Assembly (NCBI GenBank): GCA_013397075.1 | Contig: VWZS01008816.1 | Coordinates: 620,001-684,000, forward strand | DNA: 64,000 bases | Direction: 5' to 3' | DNA from: Rhabdornis inornatus | Taxonomy: Eukaryota; Chordata; Aves; Passeriformes; Rhabdornithidae | Shown: positions 37,539-48,765 of the stretch, in pieces | How the letters are laid out: every line of letters starts with the position of its first letter | Numbering within the stretch: position 1 is the first letter of the stretch | The notes under the pieces: generated by a model | What the model saw: the letters and a program-made list of their open reading frames with translations, nothing else | Told to the model about the DNA's origin: nothing | Database searches by the model: none | Position numbers and translations under genes: made by a program

Positions 37539-38402
37539 ACCATAAGCACAGTCCCAGTGATGTCTTACCTTGACATGAGCCCTGCTCTCAGACCCTGCAT
37601 CTTACTATTACAGGTTCATGAGGACATCTCACACCATGTTTTGTTTAAGTCTACATCTGCCAGTTATTCTGAGTGTTTAGCATTTCGATGGCTCCTGAAG
37701 ATGTCAGAGAAAGTAATCCTAAGGATTTGACTTCATAGCAAAATGTATGCCTGTTGCACGTGAAATACAACTGAACCATAAAATGCAGATCTCCCCAGGA
37801 AAAACAAACAAACCACACAACAAAGCATAGAGAGAGACTTGTGTAAATGTATTTGATTGTCATATTTTCACTCCTTCTCAGGTCAAATATAGGGGTTTTA
37901 CAGATTCACAGACACAGACATCAATTGATCAAGTAACTTCTCTTTTGGAGGCAAAAAGGGACTACGATTACTTGCCATCTTTTTAAGGCCAGCAGATTAT
38001 TTCCAGTGAAGAAGTAAATTTACAACATAGATTTATCTTCTGAGAAAAATAATTGCAACTAACAGAAAAACATAGGAAAAACTGAAGGCAAAACTGTTGC
38101 CTGATTAATGAAGACTAAAATCTGTGGTGGAAAGCATCATGTGTTTCATGAGGCAAATATGAGGCTGTAATTGCTGCGTTTGTGAAATTGTAGATGAAAG
38201 AGAACTGCTTTTTATATCCATTTAATTTATTTTGTGAAACATGTGAAATATTTATTTAGTATTGTTCTGTGGTAGATTATGTTCTATCATCCTCCCGTAT
38301 TTCTAGCCTTAGTCTGACCCAGATATATTTTACTTGAATGCTGCTAAAATAATTGCAATGGGAAGAAATAAGAAAACAAACAACTCCCTCCAACATAAAA
38401 TT
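37539..38402. other. A+T-rich spacer
   Basis: Nothing recognised. Small frames only. Confidence 0.4.
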
Positions 38403-38435
38403 GGGGGGAGGGGGTGGGGAGAGGAGAAGAAAGGG
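38403..38435 (+). other. G-rich run, possible G-quadruplex
   Basis: Runs of 6, 5 and 4 Gs separated by single bases (38403-38419) are followed by a GGG about 13 bases later (near 38433). Four runs with loops of 1, 1 and about 13 could form a quadruplex. It stands out in very A+T-rich surroundings. Confidence 0.5.
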
Positions 38436-38894
38436 AAAAAAAGGAAAATACCCCAAACAAACTATCAAAATCAAATCAAGAATAAAGGTAGACATCTAAA
38501 GTAATTTCATATATTTACCAGAAAACCTGGTATTTTTTAAAAGCCCATAAAAATTCATAAGAGGATTGTGCTGTCTTTTCAGCACTCACAGAAAATAAAA
38601 ACAGTATGCATGCATGCACTAACATCAGTGATTAGACAGACCCCTATGACAATTACTATTTTCTGATACAACAATAAGTTGCTTTATAACTGCTGCCATC
38701 ATCTCTTTTCTATTTCTTCTCCATGACCTTTCCCCATGGCTAAATAAACACAGTGGTATCCCAAAGAGTAAACTGCAAATTACAAACGCCAATATTTTTC
38801 AATTTTTTTGGGATCCAAACTATGGAAAGCAACATTACTACATATCTATGACAGTTTTATTTTAGATTCAATTAAAGAAATAAAATAAAAAGAG

Positions 38895-38948
38895 AAGTTT
38901 CTCAAACTTATAAATATATAAATATAAGTTTCTCAAACTTATAAATAT
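38895..38948. repeat. Direct repeat of a short palindrome
   Basis: The 23-bp unit that starts AAGTTTCTCAAACTT and ends TAAATAT occurs twice with a period of 31 bp (38895 and 38926). Each unit contains a perfect inverted repeat, AAGTTT-ctc-AAACTT. It is most simply a local tandem duplication. Confidence 0.9.
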
Positions 38949-40440
38949 TATATGATAAACAAAGGTAGCACTGGTCTGATACAACACAGTACTACTACCA
39001 AGTAATTACAGTAAAAGCACAACATGCTAAATAATCATCATTGTGCATATTAACCCAAGTTATATCAGTCTGTCTGCTCACATTCATCTGTCACAGAAAA
39101 TAGCCCAAATGCCACCTGTTTTATGAGGTTGAATATACACTACTGTGACAAAAGATTTATTCAGCAATTTACAAAATGTTTCTCACTAATTATGTTATGA
39201 AGATCATCATCATCATATTTCTGTTCCACTGGCAGGAAGATATTTCAGACAAGCCTGTCTGTCTAGTAGAATTATTTTGCTAGTTACACTGGGCTTGCTG
39301 TAGCTTGAAAAAAAATTAAATTGACCTTTTCTACAATTCTGTGTTTGCAATAAAGCATTATTAATTTAATGGCCTTACAAAGGCAAAATTTCCAAGGACT
39401 ATGAGATGAATCTTCTGTGCTAATACAGCAACAACTGATTTAATCCTCTGAAAACTATTTCTAAAAATCAGACATTTTGTCAGACCTATACTATCCACAT
39501 CACTCAAACTGCAACACAGAAAACAAATCGTAATAGTATGAGAGCTAGACCCTAGCTATCCAGCTACAGTCAGTCAAGCCTTTCATCAAGGATGCTGCAG
39601 GATTTGGCCTGACATTAATATCTAACTGGTTTATATTTACTTGTTTCCAATGAATCCTTACTCTCCATCGTGTATGTAGCTCTTTCTTTGGAGTTCTAAC
39701 CCTTATCTATAACAGATTTGGTATGTGCAGCAGCAGCCTGATGACCAGTACCTCTTCTGTGTGTTGGTTTCTTGTTGTGTGCTTTGTTCTTTCAAGAAGA
39801 CTGTCCAGACCAGGTAGATGTGAAAAGAGGGCAGTGATACTCCTGGGGTTGATAAATATGCACCAGATAAGTTTCCACATTGCCAATTACAGCAAGCAGT
39901 CATTGCACAGGCAGCCAGACTGCAGTTCATGCAAAGACCTATGTCTTTGCAGGCTGCTGTGGGGACAGGGAAAACAAACAAAGAGAGGATTTTGCAGAAA
40001 TTGCAGTAACCCAGACACATGCTGTACAGACTGGAATTAGGCCTAGATGCACGGTCCACCTTTCAGTGATCCATGAATAGGCAGGGAGCTGTGTATATAG
40101 ATAGACCTTTTGTTCTAATATGTTATATAACCATCCTACTAGAAATTGAAAATATGGTGGATTATAAACTAAAAAATTCCAGGTTTTATGTCTCAAAATA
40201 TTTTGAGGCTCCATTGAAGAACTCAGTACTACCGAAAGCTCTAGAATGATTGATTTGTAAGTTCTGGCTAATTCCTTATTTCTTTTAGACTTATACTATA
40301 TGGTATATAAAGCTACGCTGAAATATAGTGTAGAATATCATATCAGTGAATAGATATCATCATTCACCCACAGGTCTCTCATACTTCTCATTCCTTTTCC
40401 CAGGACAGAAGATAACATTCTATGCCATACCTGCAGAGAG
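38949..40440. other. A+T-rich spacer with a patch of overlapping frames
   Basis: At 39700-40060 open frames occur on both strands (118 codons on -, 105 on +) and the segment is slightly G+C-richer, with Cys-rich translations. I see no homology or splice logic and do not call a gene. Confidence 0.3.
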
Positions 40441-40836
40441 ATAGGCTGGTTCAGCCTCAAGAAGAGACGACTGAGAGGGGGCCTCATTCAAGTGTGTAAG
40501 TGTCTGAAGGGAGGGTGTCAGAAGGATGAAGTCAGGCTCTTCTCAGAGGGCCAAGCAACAGGACAAGAGGCAATGGGCCGAAACTGATGCACAGGAAGTT
40601 CCACCTGAACATGAGGAAGAACTTCTTTACTGTGCGAGTGACCAAGCACTGGAGCAGATTGCCCAGAGAGGTTGTGGAATCTCCCTCACTGCTGGAGATA
40701 TTAAAGAACCATCTGCACACAGTCCTGTGCCATGTGCTCTAGGATGACCCTGCTTGAGCTTGGAGGTTGGACCAGATGACCACTGTGGTCCCTTCCATCC
40801 TGACCCAATCTGTGATTCTGTGATTCTATGATTCAG
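40441..40836 (+). mobile_element. CR1 LINE 3' end, well preserved
   Basis: A 396-bp, 5'-truncated CR1. It begins in the ORF2 C-terminus (GGTTCAGCCTCAAGAAGAG) and runs through 'gaagttccacctgaacatgag' and 'agaggttgtggaatctccct' to the terminal octamers TGTGATTCTGTGATTCTATG at about 40810-40835. These octamers are the clearest CR1 end in the window and suggest a comparatively young insertion. The small frames inside are remnants. Confidence 0.97.
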
Positions 40837-42528
40837 GTGTCTATATCTTAACTGCTCCCTTGTCCACGCAATTTATTTTTTCCTTAGCTATTTCTAAACA
40901 AATTTATCAAAGTTTCTATCTTTTTCATTCCTGTTATGCATACAAAATATACAGATTACATAACTCTTTCAGAATTTTATTTCTAAGTGTTCAGTGCAAA
41001 CCTAAAATTAATTCATGACTCCAAAGAGGAACGACCTTTCAACCTCCCCAGCCTTCACAAGGAGCTCAGAACCAGAAATTCGTACTGACTTGAGAAGAAG
41101 AAAGGATTTGAGTCCCTGTGAAAGAGTTTAAGAAAGCCCAGCACATCTAGTGGGACAGGAAGTAACAGAGCTAAGGGTAATGGGAGAGAGAAAACACAGG
41201 GCTGGGCATTTATAATGCATGTTAGCATGTCCTTTCTATTAAGGACTGAAATTCTTTATGGCCATATCTACTAACTATTCAAGACATCAATATAGGCTAC
41301 CAGAAAATAGCTCCAAATATGACATGTCACTGTCTAAAGTAATAGATGGAGGATCTGGAAATTACTCATCACATTACTGATCTTTGTTACACACTCTGCA
41401 TTATTCATCTAAATGGTGAGTAGCCATGCACATTTCGTCATTGGAGACAGAATATTTTTGATTTTCACAGCTGAGTGCATCTGTACTTCAGAATTTGTGC
41501 TTTTATTAGGTAAATCATAGGCAACTCCTTCTCAGAATAGAATACCACCACATTTCTCTAACCAGGGCAAACCAAAATTCAAAGAACAATTCTGTTTGTT
41601 TAACCTATGCACTCTGTCAAGTAAGGTTACTATTAATTCCCATCTCTCTACCAAATGTGCAATCAGCATGTAAGTTGATGGTTTAGAAGCACAAGAGGCA
41701 AGAACTCTCAAGGCTGAGAACGTTCCTGAACTACCCTTGTGCATTAAAAATATTAGTGTCTCAATATACACTGAAAACAGAATAAAGGCTGAAGTTTTGA
41801 TTTACATGTTGATATTCATAGGTGTATATGCTTTGAAACTTTATGTATAAAACTTGTAAAAATACTAGTAACAGAAGGCAACAAACTAAAGCCATGATTT
41901 ATGTATCTTCTATGCTAAAATAATAATAGAAAACATGAGAGCAATAATTTTCAGTGTCTTAGAATTCCAGAAATATCCAGTTGTTATATGATAACCAAAT
42001 ACTTACTTTTTATGCACTGGTTACAGGATGATTTGTATAAATGTTTTAAATATATTTTTCAGGAGTTTGTAATTTGATCTTAGATAAGAAGAGATCAAAG
42101 GAAAGGACAGGAATCATTCATGATGTGATATGCATGTATTTTTTCTTGAAGAACCCTAACCCTCAGACAGGGTAAAATAGTTCTCTTTTTTACTGTTTCA
42201 GGTTCTTAGCTCTGCAGTAAGTGGATACTTTTCTTTGTTTCAGATACTTTTAATAGTATCTCTCAATCAGTACTGCTATCAAAATTCTAATAACCAATTA
42301 TTCCTCTTTTCATTGCAATAATTTAGCAAATAAATAGATAACATTATACTGAGCAAGCAGTCTAACATACCTCCAAATTCTGAACTGACAGAGATTTTCT
42401 TTATAAAAAGAAATAATTTTAGGTTAAGAATATTTCTTCACCTTTTAGCTCAAACAAGAGGTATTGCATGCTTAGGAGTACAGAACAGTCTCTTCCTTCT
42501 GGATTTAAATGGCAACAGTAGCTGCTTT
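40837..42528. other. A+T-rich DNA, nothing recognised
   Basis: Short unsupported frames only (for example 41532-41771 on -). Confidence 0.4.
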
Positions 42529-42550
42529 CCCCCCACCCCCCACTCCTCCC
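42529..42550 (-). other. C-rich run, possible minus-strand G-quadruplex
   Basis: Two runs of six Cs separated by one A, followed by CC and CCC groups. The minus strand reads GGG..GGGGGG-t-GGGGGG and could fold into a quadruplex if a long run supplies two stacks. Confidence 0.45.
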
Positions 42551-42833
42551 AATACACATGGTTTGATAATTTTCCATTAATTGTAAGAGCTTTCTTCTCA
42601 TCGCAAATTCTACTTTGCTCTGTTTCTACACCTGATCATAGAACCTATCCTATTTTGGACATTTTCCTTCCCAACATTACCCAACCCAAATAACATTATT
42701 ACCTTGCCTGAAGACAGAGAAGAAATTGTTATTACTACAGAAATTTCTTTATCTTAGATTTGTTTTTTCTCTAAGGATTCTAAATGTTACAAATGGTGCT
42801 TGGCGTTTGTGGATTAGAGGTTTAAGTTTTGGT

Positions 42834-42998
42834 GGCAGTTGGCTATTTTTTGCTTTGCTTTGATTTTTTTTTAATTTTTTTTTTTGTTGTTTGGGGTATT
42901 TTTGTCTGTTTTTTAATTTGGTTAGTTTTTGGGGGTTTTTTGTGGTTTTTTTTTTGTTTGGTTTGGGTTTTTTTTTTGGTTTTGTTTTGGTTTTTTTG
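42834..42998 (+). repeat. T/G-only low-complexity tract
   Basis: About 165 bp of T with isolated or grouped Gs, the same kind as at 10 kb. The 65-codon Phe/Trp-rich frame is an artefact. Confidence 0.9.
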
Positions 42999-44940
42999 CG
43001 TAGCCAATTATAAGGTCATAAGGTAAAAGACTATAGTTTATCTTTTCTTATTTTTGGTTACTCACCTGAGCCAATCATCCAGTCTTTTTTTCCAGTTAGT
43101 GTATCAAAACCACATCTCTGGGACATGTTTCATCACAATTCATTTGCTTCTTTACTCCATGATGCAATCAATCACACTGAGGAAGTACCTTACTCTTCCA
43201 GGACTGCAGGACAAAGGCATGTGATTAATTCAGGTATGTGTGTTTTTTCCTCTGGGAACTGGATTCCTCACTTAAAATACTTTAAGGTGGTCACCAAGAA
43301 GAACAGCTAAGCATGTGTTGCTTCATAACCTCTATACTGAAATATACAATTCATAGGCCTTAAAGACTGCAGTGTTTCACCACTTCTCTGGTAAGTGCCT
43401 GAAGGGCAGGCAGAACATTTTGCCAAACTTGCCTTCTCTCTCTCTCAAAATCTATGGGTTTATTTCTGTCGTAACTGCAAATATGAAGCTTGCTGTAAGA
43501 TAACACTGTTTTTAAAAATTCACACTAAAAATTCTTTGTAAGCACAGTGGTAGATTTGCTGCTAACAAGCAAATGAGCGTTGCGGAAAGAAACAAAAATA
43601 GTGTAGTACCTTGCACGCTTTCTCCTGCTTCCCCACTCCCTGTGCAGTACATAAATCTACATTACTATTTAGTGCCCCGTGGTGCTGAATATTGATGGAA
43701 CACGATGTTGAAAAATTGTCAGAGAATGTAGAACTAAACGATTCTATGACCTTTCAGTGACATGACACCACAAGATGGTGAGAAATTTGCATGCAAGTTG
43801 AAAAGCTTTGTAAAAGTTACTCAAATGTATTTATGTGACATAGTTTTATATTTAAATCTACTATTTCCTTTAAAGAATTCTTCGTTGTCTTTCATGTTAA
43901 AAAAGAACCCAAAGCACAGAAGCATAGAACAATAAAAACCCTAACCAACCTTTGTTAGGAGGTCTGAATAACAAATAAAAAATCCATTTGAAAACTATTT
44001 CAGACTCAAAATTCTGCATTTTTCTATCCTTGTTTAATTACAGTTTGCATTCTATTAGAGCAAGAATTTATTTTCATATCTTAAAATAATGAGAATTTTT
44101 GTTTGGTTTTATTAAAAATGCCAGTACACCATTTGTCATTTAAATGAATGAAATAATAAATTGCAAATGGACAGAACTTAGTAAAACATGAGACCATTTA
44201 GTGAAATATTTATACATGCCACACAGATTCTTCCCGAAAAGGTTATTTGAGTGTAAATGTGACATTTTGGAACTGTGTGAGTAGTGAAAACTAAATCAAT
44301 CATAAGTCATTTATCACTTAGTAATGAAATTTAATGTTTGTCCTCCTTCTCATTCTTATTTAAAAAGGTCTTGTCCCTGTAATTGAATGCTTGGAGTCAG
44401 ATCATCCTACTTTTTCTATAAAATTACTGTTTTCCTTTATTACATCTGACCTGGATAGGGATCTGGTCTTCTATGATAAAAATATGTTTTAATGAAATTA
44501 ATAACCCAGCTTCAGCCATTGATGTATGTATTTCTATTTAGTTCCACAGCACTTGGCCCATTTACTAAATCTTTAGCAATAGGTTCATACTTTGCAGCCA
44601 TTTTAGGTAATCAGACAAAAAACCTGTGGTCTCCAGCTTCACAGTCCCAATCTAAACGTTTCTCCTGCTTGGGCTTTTGCTTTGGAGCACTGGTTAAATC
44701 AGAACAAAAGTGAATACTGTGTACTAGTAGAATAGACCATATGTTTCCTAATGCTGTTTACTGTTTCTATGTTGTTTGAAGTTTCCCAACATCTATTAAT
44801 TTCACTTATGCATTATGCATCCATATTACCTGTACAAATGTCTTATAGTTATACTTCAATAATATTTAAGGAATCCTGTATTGTTTTTGTACAGAAATCA
44901 ATTTACAATTTTGTACATAAATACTTCCCCTATCCCCATT
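42999..44940. other. A+T-rich spacer with one weak exon-like segment
   Basis: Within it, 44542-44606 lies between an acceptor-like TTTCTATTTAG and a donor-like TTTTAG/GTAATC. One frame is open (STALGPFTKSLAIGSYFAAI). It is only 65 nt and unsupported. Nothing else is recognised. Confidence 0.3.
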
Positions 44941-44997
44941 GTCACCCACAAAAAGAAAGAAATAAAAAAAGAAAGAAAAAAAGAAAAAAAATATATA
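44941..44997. repeat. A-rich (GAAA)n-like run
   Basis: A degenerate AAAG/AAAAG run ending in TATATA. It drives the Lys-rich parts of two overlapping frames, which are not genes. Confidence 0.8.
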
Positions 44998-45687
44998 TTC
45001 CACCACATGATCAGGAATTTAAAGGTTGTGTGCACATACTGGATCAATAGGACAAATCATGTCTGTATAAACAAAATTAATCTTAACTGCAGTTTTGTTG
45101 ACCAGAAACTTCTCTGCTAACTCAGGAAATTTGCACACATCTATGCATTCTTGATTAAACATATTATTAAATATGATATCTTCGTCAGGGCATGCATTTT
45201 GCAGAGGTTTGTCTTACAAATCCTTCTGAAGGGAACAGCAATTTTAATGTTTCAGCAAACTGCCTTTTCATCACAGGCAATGGTGGTGTGGAAAAAAACC
45301 CAGAATACAACTCAGATGGGGTGAGGACAGCAGCAGTGTGTTTGCTACTGCAGCTATAGCAGAAAACACAGAGCAGCAGCAGCAATGTGTCACACTGCTG
45401 GCATGAATTCTCCCCATATGGGTCAGAGTTTATACACACCTTTAGGTTGTACAATCCTTTCTGCACCAATGCTGTGTCAGACAAGCAGAACATGATAAAT
45501 AACAACAGCATTCAAATCCTCTTGATAAAGAGTACAGAGTACAGCCTGACAGGAATAATCAACTTCTTTTGTAAAAAAGTTGTGCTGGTCTTGTTAGCAA
45601 GATCATTAGCTGCAAATGTTTCTTAACTAGTGAGATCTGCAAAGACCCATGAGACCTTCATTCCCTTGCTTCCACAAAGGAAATGTG
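44998..45687. other. Spacer, nothing recognised
   Basis: A 108-codon minus-strand frame (45185-45511) has no start, splice or domain support. Confidence 0.35.
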
Positions 45688-45778
45688 TATCAGAGAATTG
45701 CAGAATGGTTTGAGCAGGAAGGGGCCTTAAATACAGACGCACTGCATTACTAATCTTTCCACTAGCAAACAAGATCAT
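45688..45778 (-). mobile_element. Very short CR1 3' end, reverse orientation
   Basis: CAGAGAATTGCAGAATGGTT, then AGGAAGGGGCCTTAAAT and CCACTAGCAAACAAGATC, correspond to the first ~90 bp of a reverse-complement CR1 3' end. It is diverged and heavily 5'-truncated. Confidence 0.65.
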
Positions 45779-46569
45779 CACTGCATAGTTTTGGCTGGTG
45801 CCACGTATTTAAAATAAATGCATCCCGTGGTCAAGGTTATTTTCCTAAGGTAAGAATGGGCCTTCCATGAAGGTATTGCTCATCAACAAAGGGGAATGGA
45901 TTTCTATTTGGTCAAGTGGAAGCCATACAAAACAATAACAGAGCTTTCAGAATGTTAAAACACAAAAGTATAGGAGAATCCGATGCATTTCCCTCAGACA
46001 ATATACCAGATTTCACATTAATGTTTGAGTGTTTGAAAAACCAGAATTTCTGCTCCAAATGGAAATAAATTATTGACTGTTAGGTTATTCTGGGATGGAT
46101 AATTTCTTATTGTTAATGGTAATTCTCTTACTGGGAAGAAAGTTTACTTCTTTGAAGTTTTTATGCGACAGTAAACCCAGTTTCTTTTCAGTTGAGTTGA
46201 AGTGCTAGTCTTAAACTACTGACTGACTCTAAGAATCAGTAATAGCAGGCTGAGGTCCCTTCTGCTACAATTGCAAGGCATACTTCTTGAACCTGCCTTT
46301 TGCAACACAAGAACATCCCTCACCTCCACTGCACATGCATTTTCATTCTGATCTGTGTACTACAAACAGCATTGTAGAAAGGTGGTTAGATGCTCCAAAA
46401 TCTGTATATAGACTGCTTTGGTACAGTGGCCAATAATCCCTAAGTCAGCCTTGAGTTCCTTACCCAGCTTTACTCATGACATTTCCTATATCTTTGTCAT
46501 TTTCAGAAGCTGCTCAATAGTATGTTGTGCTATAGCATGCCCACGTGGCAATTCTCTCTGTGCATCCTT
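45779..46569. other. A+T-rich spacer
   Basis: Nothing recognised. Confidence 0.4.
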
Positions 46570-46930
46570 TGGCATCATTAATATTAAAATCCCAGGGTGC
46601 GGGTGTAAAAGAGACTCTCCCCTAGCCCCCGACTAGCTCAGATACTTAGTGAAAGCCTGTTTCCCCCGCATGGACAGAATAAAAGATATCCAAAAGAGGC
46701 TCTTCCCCCCCCCCGAGGAGAATCCGAGGTTTATTCCTTGTGAGGTCCCAGGAGTGGAAAGAGGGCAAGGTCAGGGCACAGAGGTCTTTTCTAGGGTCTG
46801 GGAAGGGGGCGGGGAGAAATTGGATCTCTGCCAGGTAAGCAGACCAGAGGGGAGAAGTGTCAAACTACATGACATTCCAGGGGTGAGGGATTTACCATTT
46901 CCAATACATGCAGGGTACTGAGTTGCAACA
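46570..46930 (-). mobile_element. Probable ERVK-like solo LTR, reverse strand
   Basis: A G+C-rich block in A+T-rich surroundings. On the minus strand it would begin TGTTGCAACTCAG and end GATGCCA. It carries AATAAA (+ strand TTTATT at about 46729-46734) next to CTCGGATTCTCCTCGGGGG, and a U5-like GGGGGAAACAGGCTTTCACT, TCTTTTACACCCGCACCC. A C-run of ten (about 46707-46716) lies in it. No primer-binding site or internal region follows, so it is solo or a fragment. No target duplication was found, so the ends are approximate. Confidence 0.55.
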
Positions 46931-47962
46931 ACAGGGAATGGTTAAAAAGTGTAAAAATTTTAGCATTATAGTTCAAGCAGTATAGTGCAGAAAATCCAAT
47001 ATTAAAAATAAGCTTTCAAATATTAAAGACAAAGCTTCTACCAAACTGTTAATTTTTGCTCAGATAAATTGATTTTTATGTACAGACTGTCAGACCTCAC
47101 GTGGGTGAGGGAGAGGTTGTTGCAGGACACAGGAGCACACACAAACTGCTATGACAGCCTAACAGCAGGTGTCCTACTGTCCTTCTGTTATTTTGAGCAT
47201 ATATGTACCTACATTTACAAGACACGAGCTATCTTTTTAATTCAGTACATAGTACTCCCCAAGAAGCCAGGTCTGCAAATAAGATAATGGCTTCAGCACA
47301 AAAGTACAAGACAATTTCACCTCTACATGGAAGTATTTCCAATTCAATTATTAGGTGTGTGTGTGGCGGTTATATATTTTTCTTCTTTTTAAATCTTATT
47401 AAGACATTTACTGAATACAAAGAGGCAAGGGAAATTCCTATATGAGAGGAACATGCAAAAGAGGAAAAATGTAAAAAGACCGTAAAGTAATAGTGTCAAG
47501 GGATATAGTAAAACACAAGGAAGAGATAAAAGCATACATTTGTGTCAAAGCACTGGGAAGTAACAAGTTGTTTTTGCTGAGCTATTGAGTTGTTTGAGAA
47601 TACCCAAACTTGGAAGCAAAGTGATTTCATAGGTCTTTAATCCTCATTAGAAATCACATTTATTTACAAAACTAGCTAGCTCGTCTACTTCAATTAGTCT
47701 CTCTCAGACAGGCATTCTTTACTATTATATATTTATATTAGAGATTATGGCAACATTTCCTAGTCTAATTTGGCTTTGAATATCAACAAATAGGTATAAA
47801 TAATAATAATTAGAAAACCTTTGGATTTGTTTAAGAGCTATTCATAGTTAAGTGGACATTTTTGTTTGTTTTGTTTTAAAATACAGCTTTGTGCTGATCA
47901 TTTTTTAAAAATATATACATAAGAAATCCCCTCTAACAATTTATCTGGCATTTTATACTTCC
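46931..47962. other. A+T-rich spacer
   Basis: Two overlapping small frames (47069-47287, 47203-47445) have no support. Nothing else is seen. Confidence 0.4.
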
Positions 47963-48074
47963 ATAAAACACTCCAGGGTGCCCATTACTGTATGATATCA
48001 GCATGCATGCTAAACTCAGTGTAGGTGAGCTGTGTTAATATTATGCTTCAACATCACACCCTGGAGTGTCTTAT
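47963..48074. repeat. Long-armed inverted repeat (possible MITE or hairpin)
   Basis: The left arm ATAAAACACTCCAGGGTG (47963-47980) and right arm CACCCTGGAGTGTCTTAT (48057-48074) are reverse complements at 17 of 18 positions, with a 76-bp spacer. The spacer contains GCATGCATGC at 48001-48010. This size fits either the termini of a very small non-autonomous DNA transposon or a fold-back structure. No clear target duplication is seen outside the arms. Confidence 0.7.
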
Positions 48075-48221
48075 TGCTTAAATGATGGAAAGGCCAAACA
48101 TTCACAGCATACCATCATGTTTCATAGAGCAGTTTTACACTGCAATTCTCTGTTACCTCATCCTTTCAGGAAGAGTGTTTGCAAGATAAAATAACAAACA
48201 TCATTAATTTAAAACAGCTTT

Positions 48222-48765
48222 CTCAAAGCTGTCTCTTGGTGTCATCTGCAAACTTACCCAGGATGCACTTGATCCCTTAATTCAGGTCATCAGTAAAGCT
48301 ATTAAACAGGGTTGGCCCAGATGCTGAGACGTGGGGAGCACCACTTGTGACCATCCACCGGCTGGTCCATTCACCATGATTCTTTGGAATTGATCATTCT
48401 GCCATTTTTTTTCCCAGTGCACAGTGTATCTGTTCAAGCAATGAACAGCCAATTTCTCCAGGAAAATGCTGTGGGAAACAGTGTCAAAGGCTAAAGTCCA
48501 GGTAGACAACATCCAAAGCCTTTCCCTCATTCACTAAGACAGTCACCTTGTCATGGAAGGAGGACAGGTTGGTCAAGTAGGACCTGCCTTTCCTAAATTC
48601 ATGGTGGTTGTGCCTGTGCCCCTAGCTGTACTGTGCGTGTCACACAGTGGCACTCAAAAGGACATGCTGTATGACCTGCTCTGACCTTCTGACTGAGGTC
48701 AGACTGACAGGCCTGTCATTTCTTCATGGAAGTTGAAGGCTTCTGGTGAGGGAGCTCTCTATTTC
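48222..48765 (-). mobile_element. CR1 LINE fragment from the reverse transcriptase core, reverse orientation
   Basis: On the minus strand the translation covers the RT palm: AFDTVSHSIFLEKLAVHCLN, then VVLP..(altered) and, in another frame, a KFADDT block that keeps the catalytic Asp-Asp (about 48245-48265). Frameshifts and an in-frame stop before FADD inactivate it. Both the 5' end and the 3' UTR are missing, which is unusual for CR1, where truncation is normally 5' only. Confidence 0.9.

Noticed and set aside
37078..37730. Two overlapping plus-strand frames (131 and 145 codons)
   Set aside because: They overlap in different frames within a G+C-rich block, have no splice logic, and are better explained by an LTR-like element.
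39703..40214. Cys-rich overlapping frames on both strands
   Set aside because: No start context, splice sites or family resemblance. Both strands open at once suggests chance.
47086..47155. TGTCA..TGACA bounded 70-bp segment as a mini-LTR
   Set aside because: The termini are only 5 bp and occur often by chance. There are no promoter or polyadenylation signals inside.
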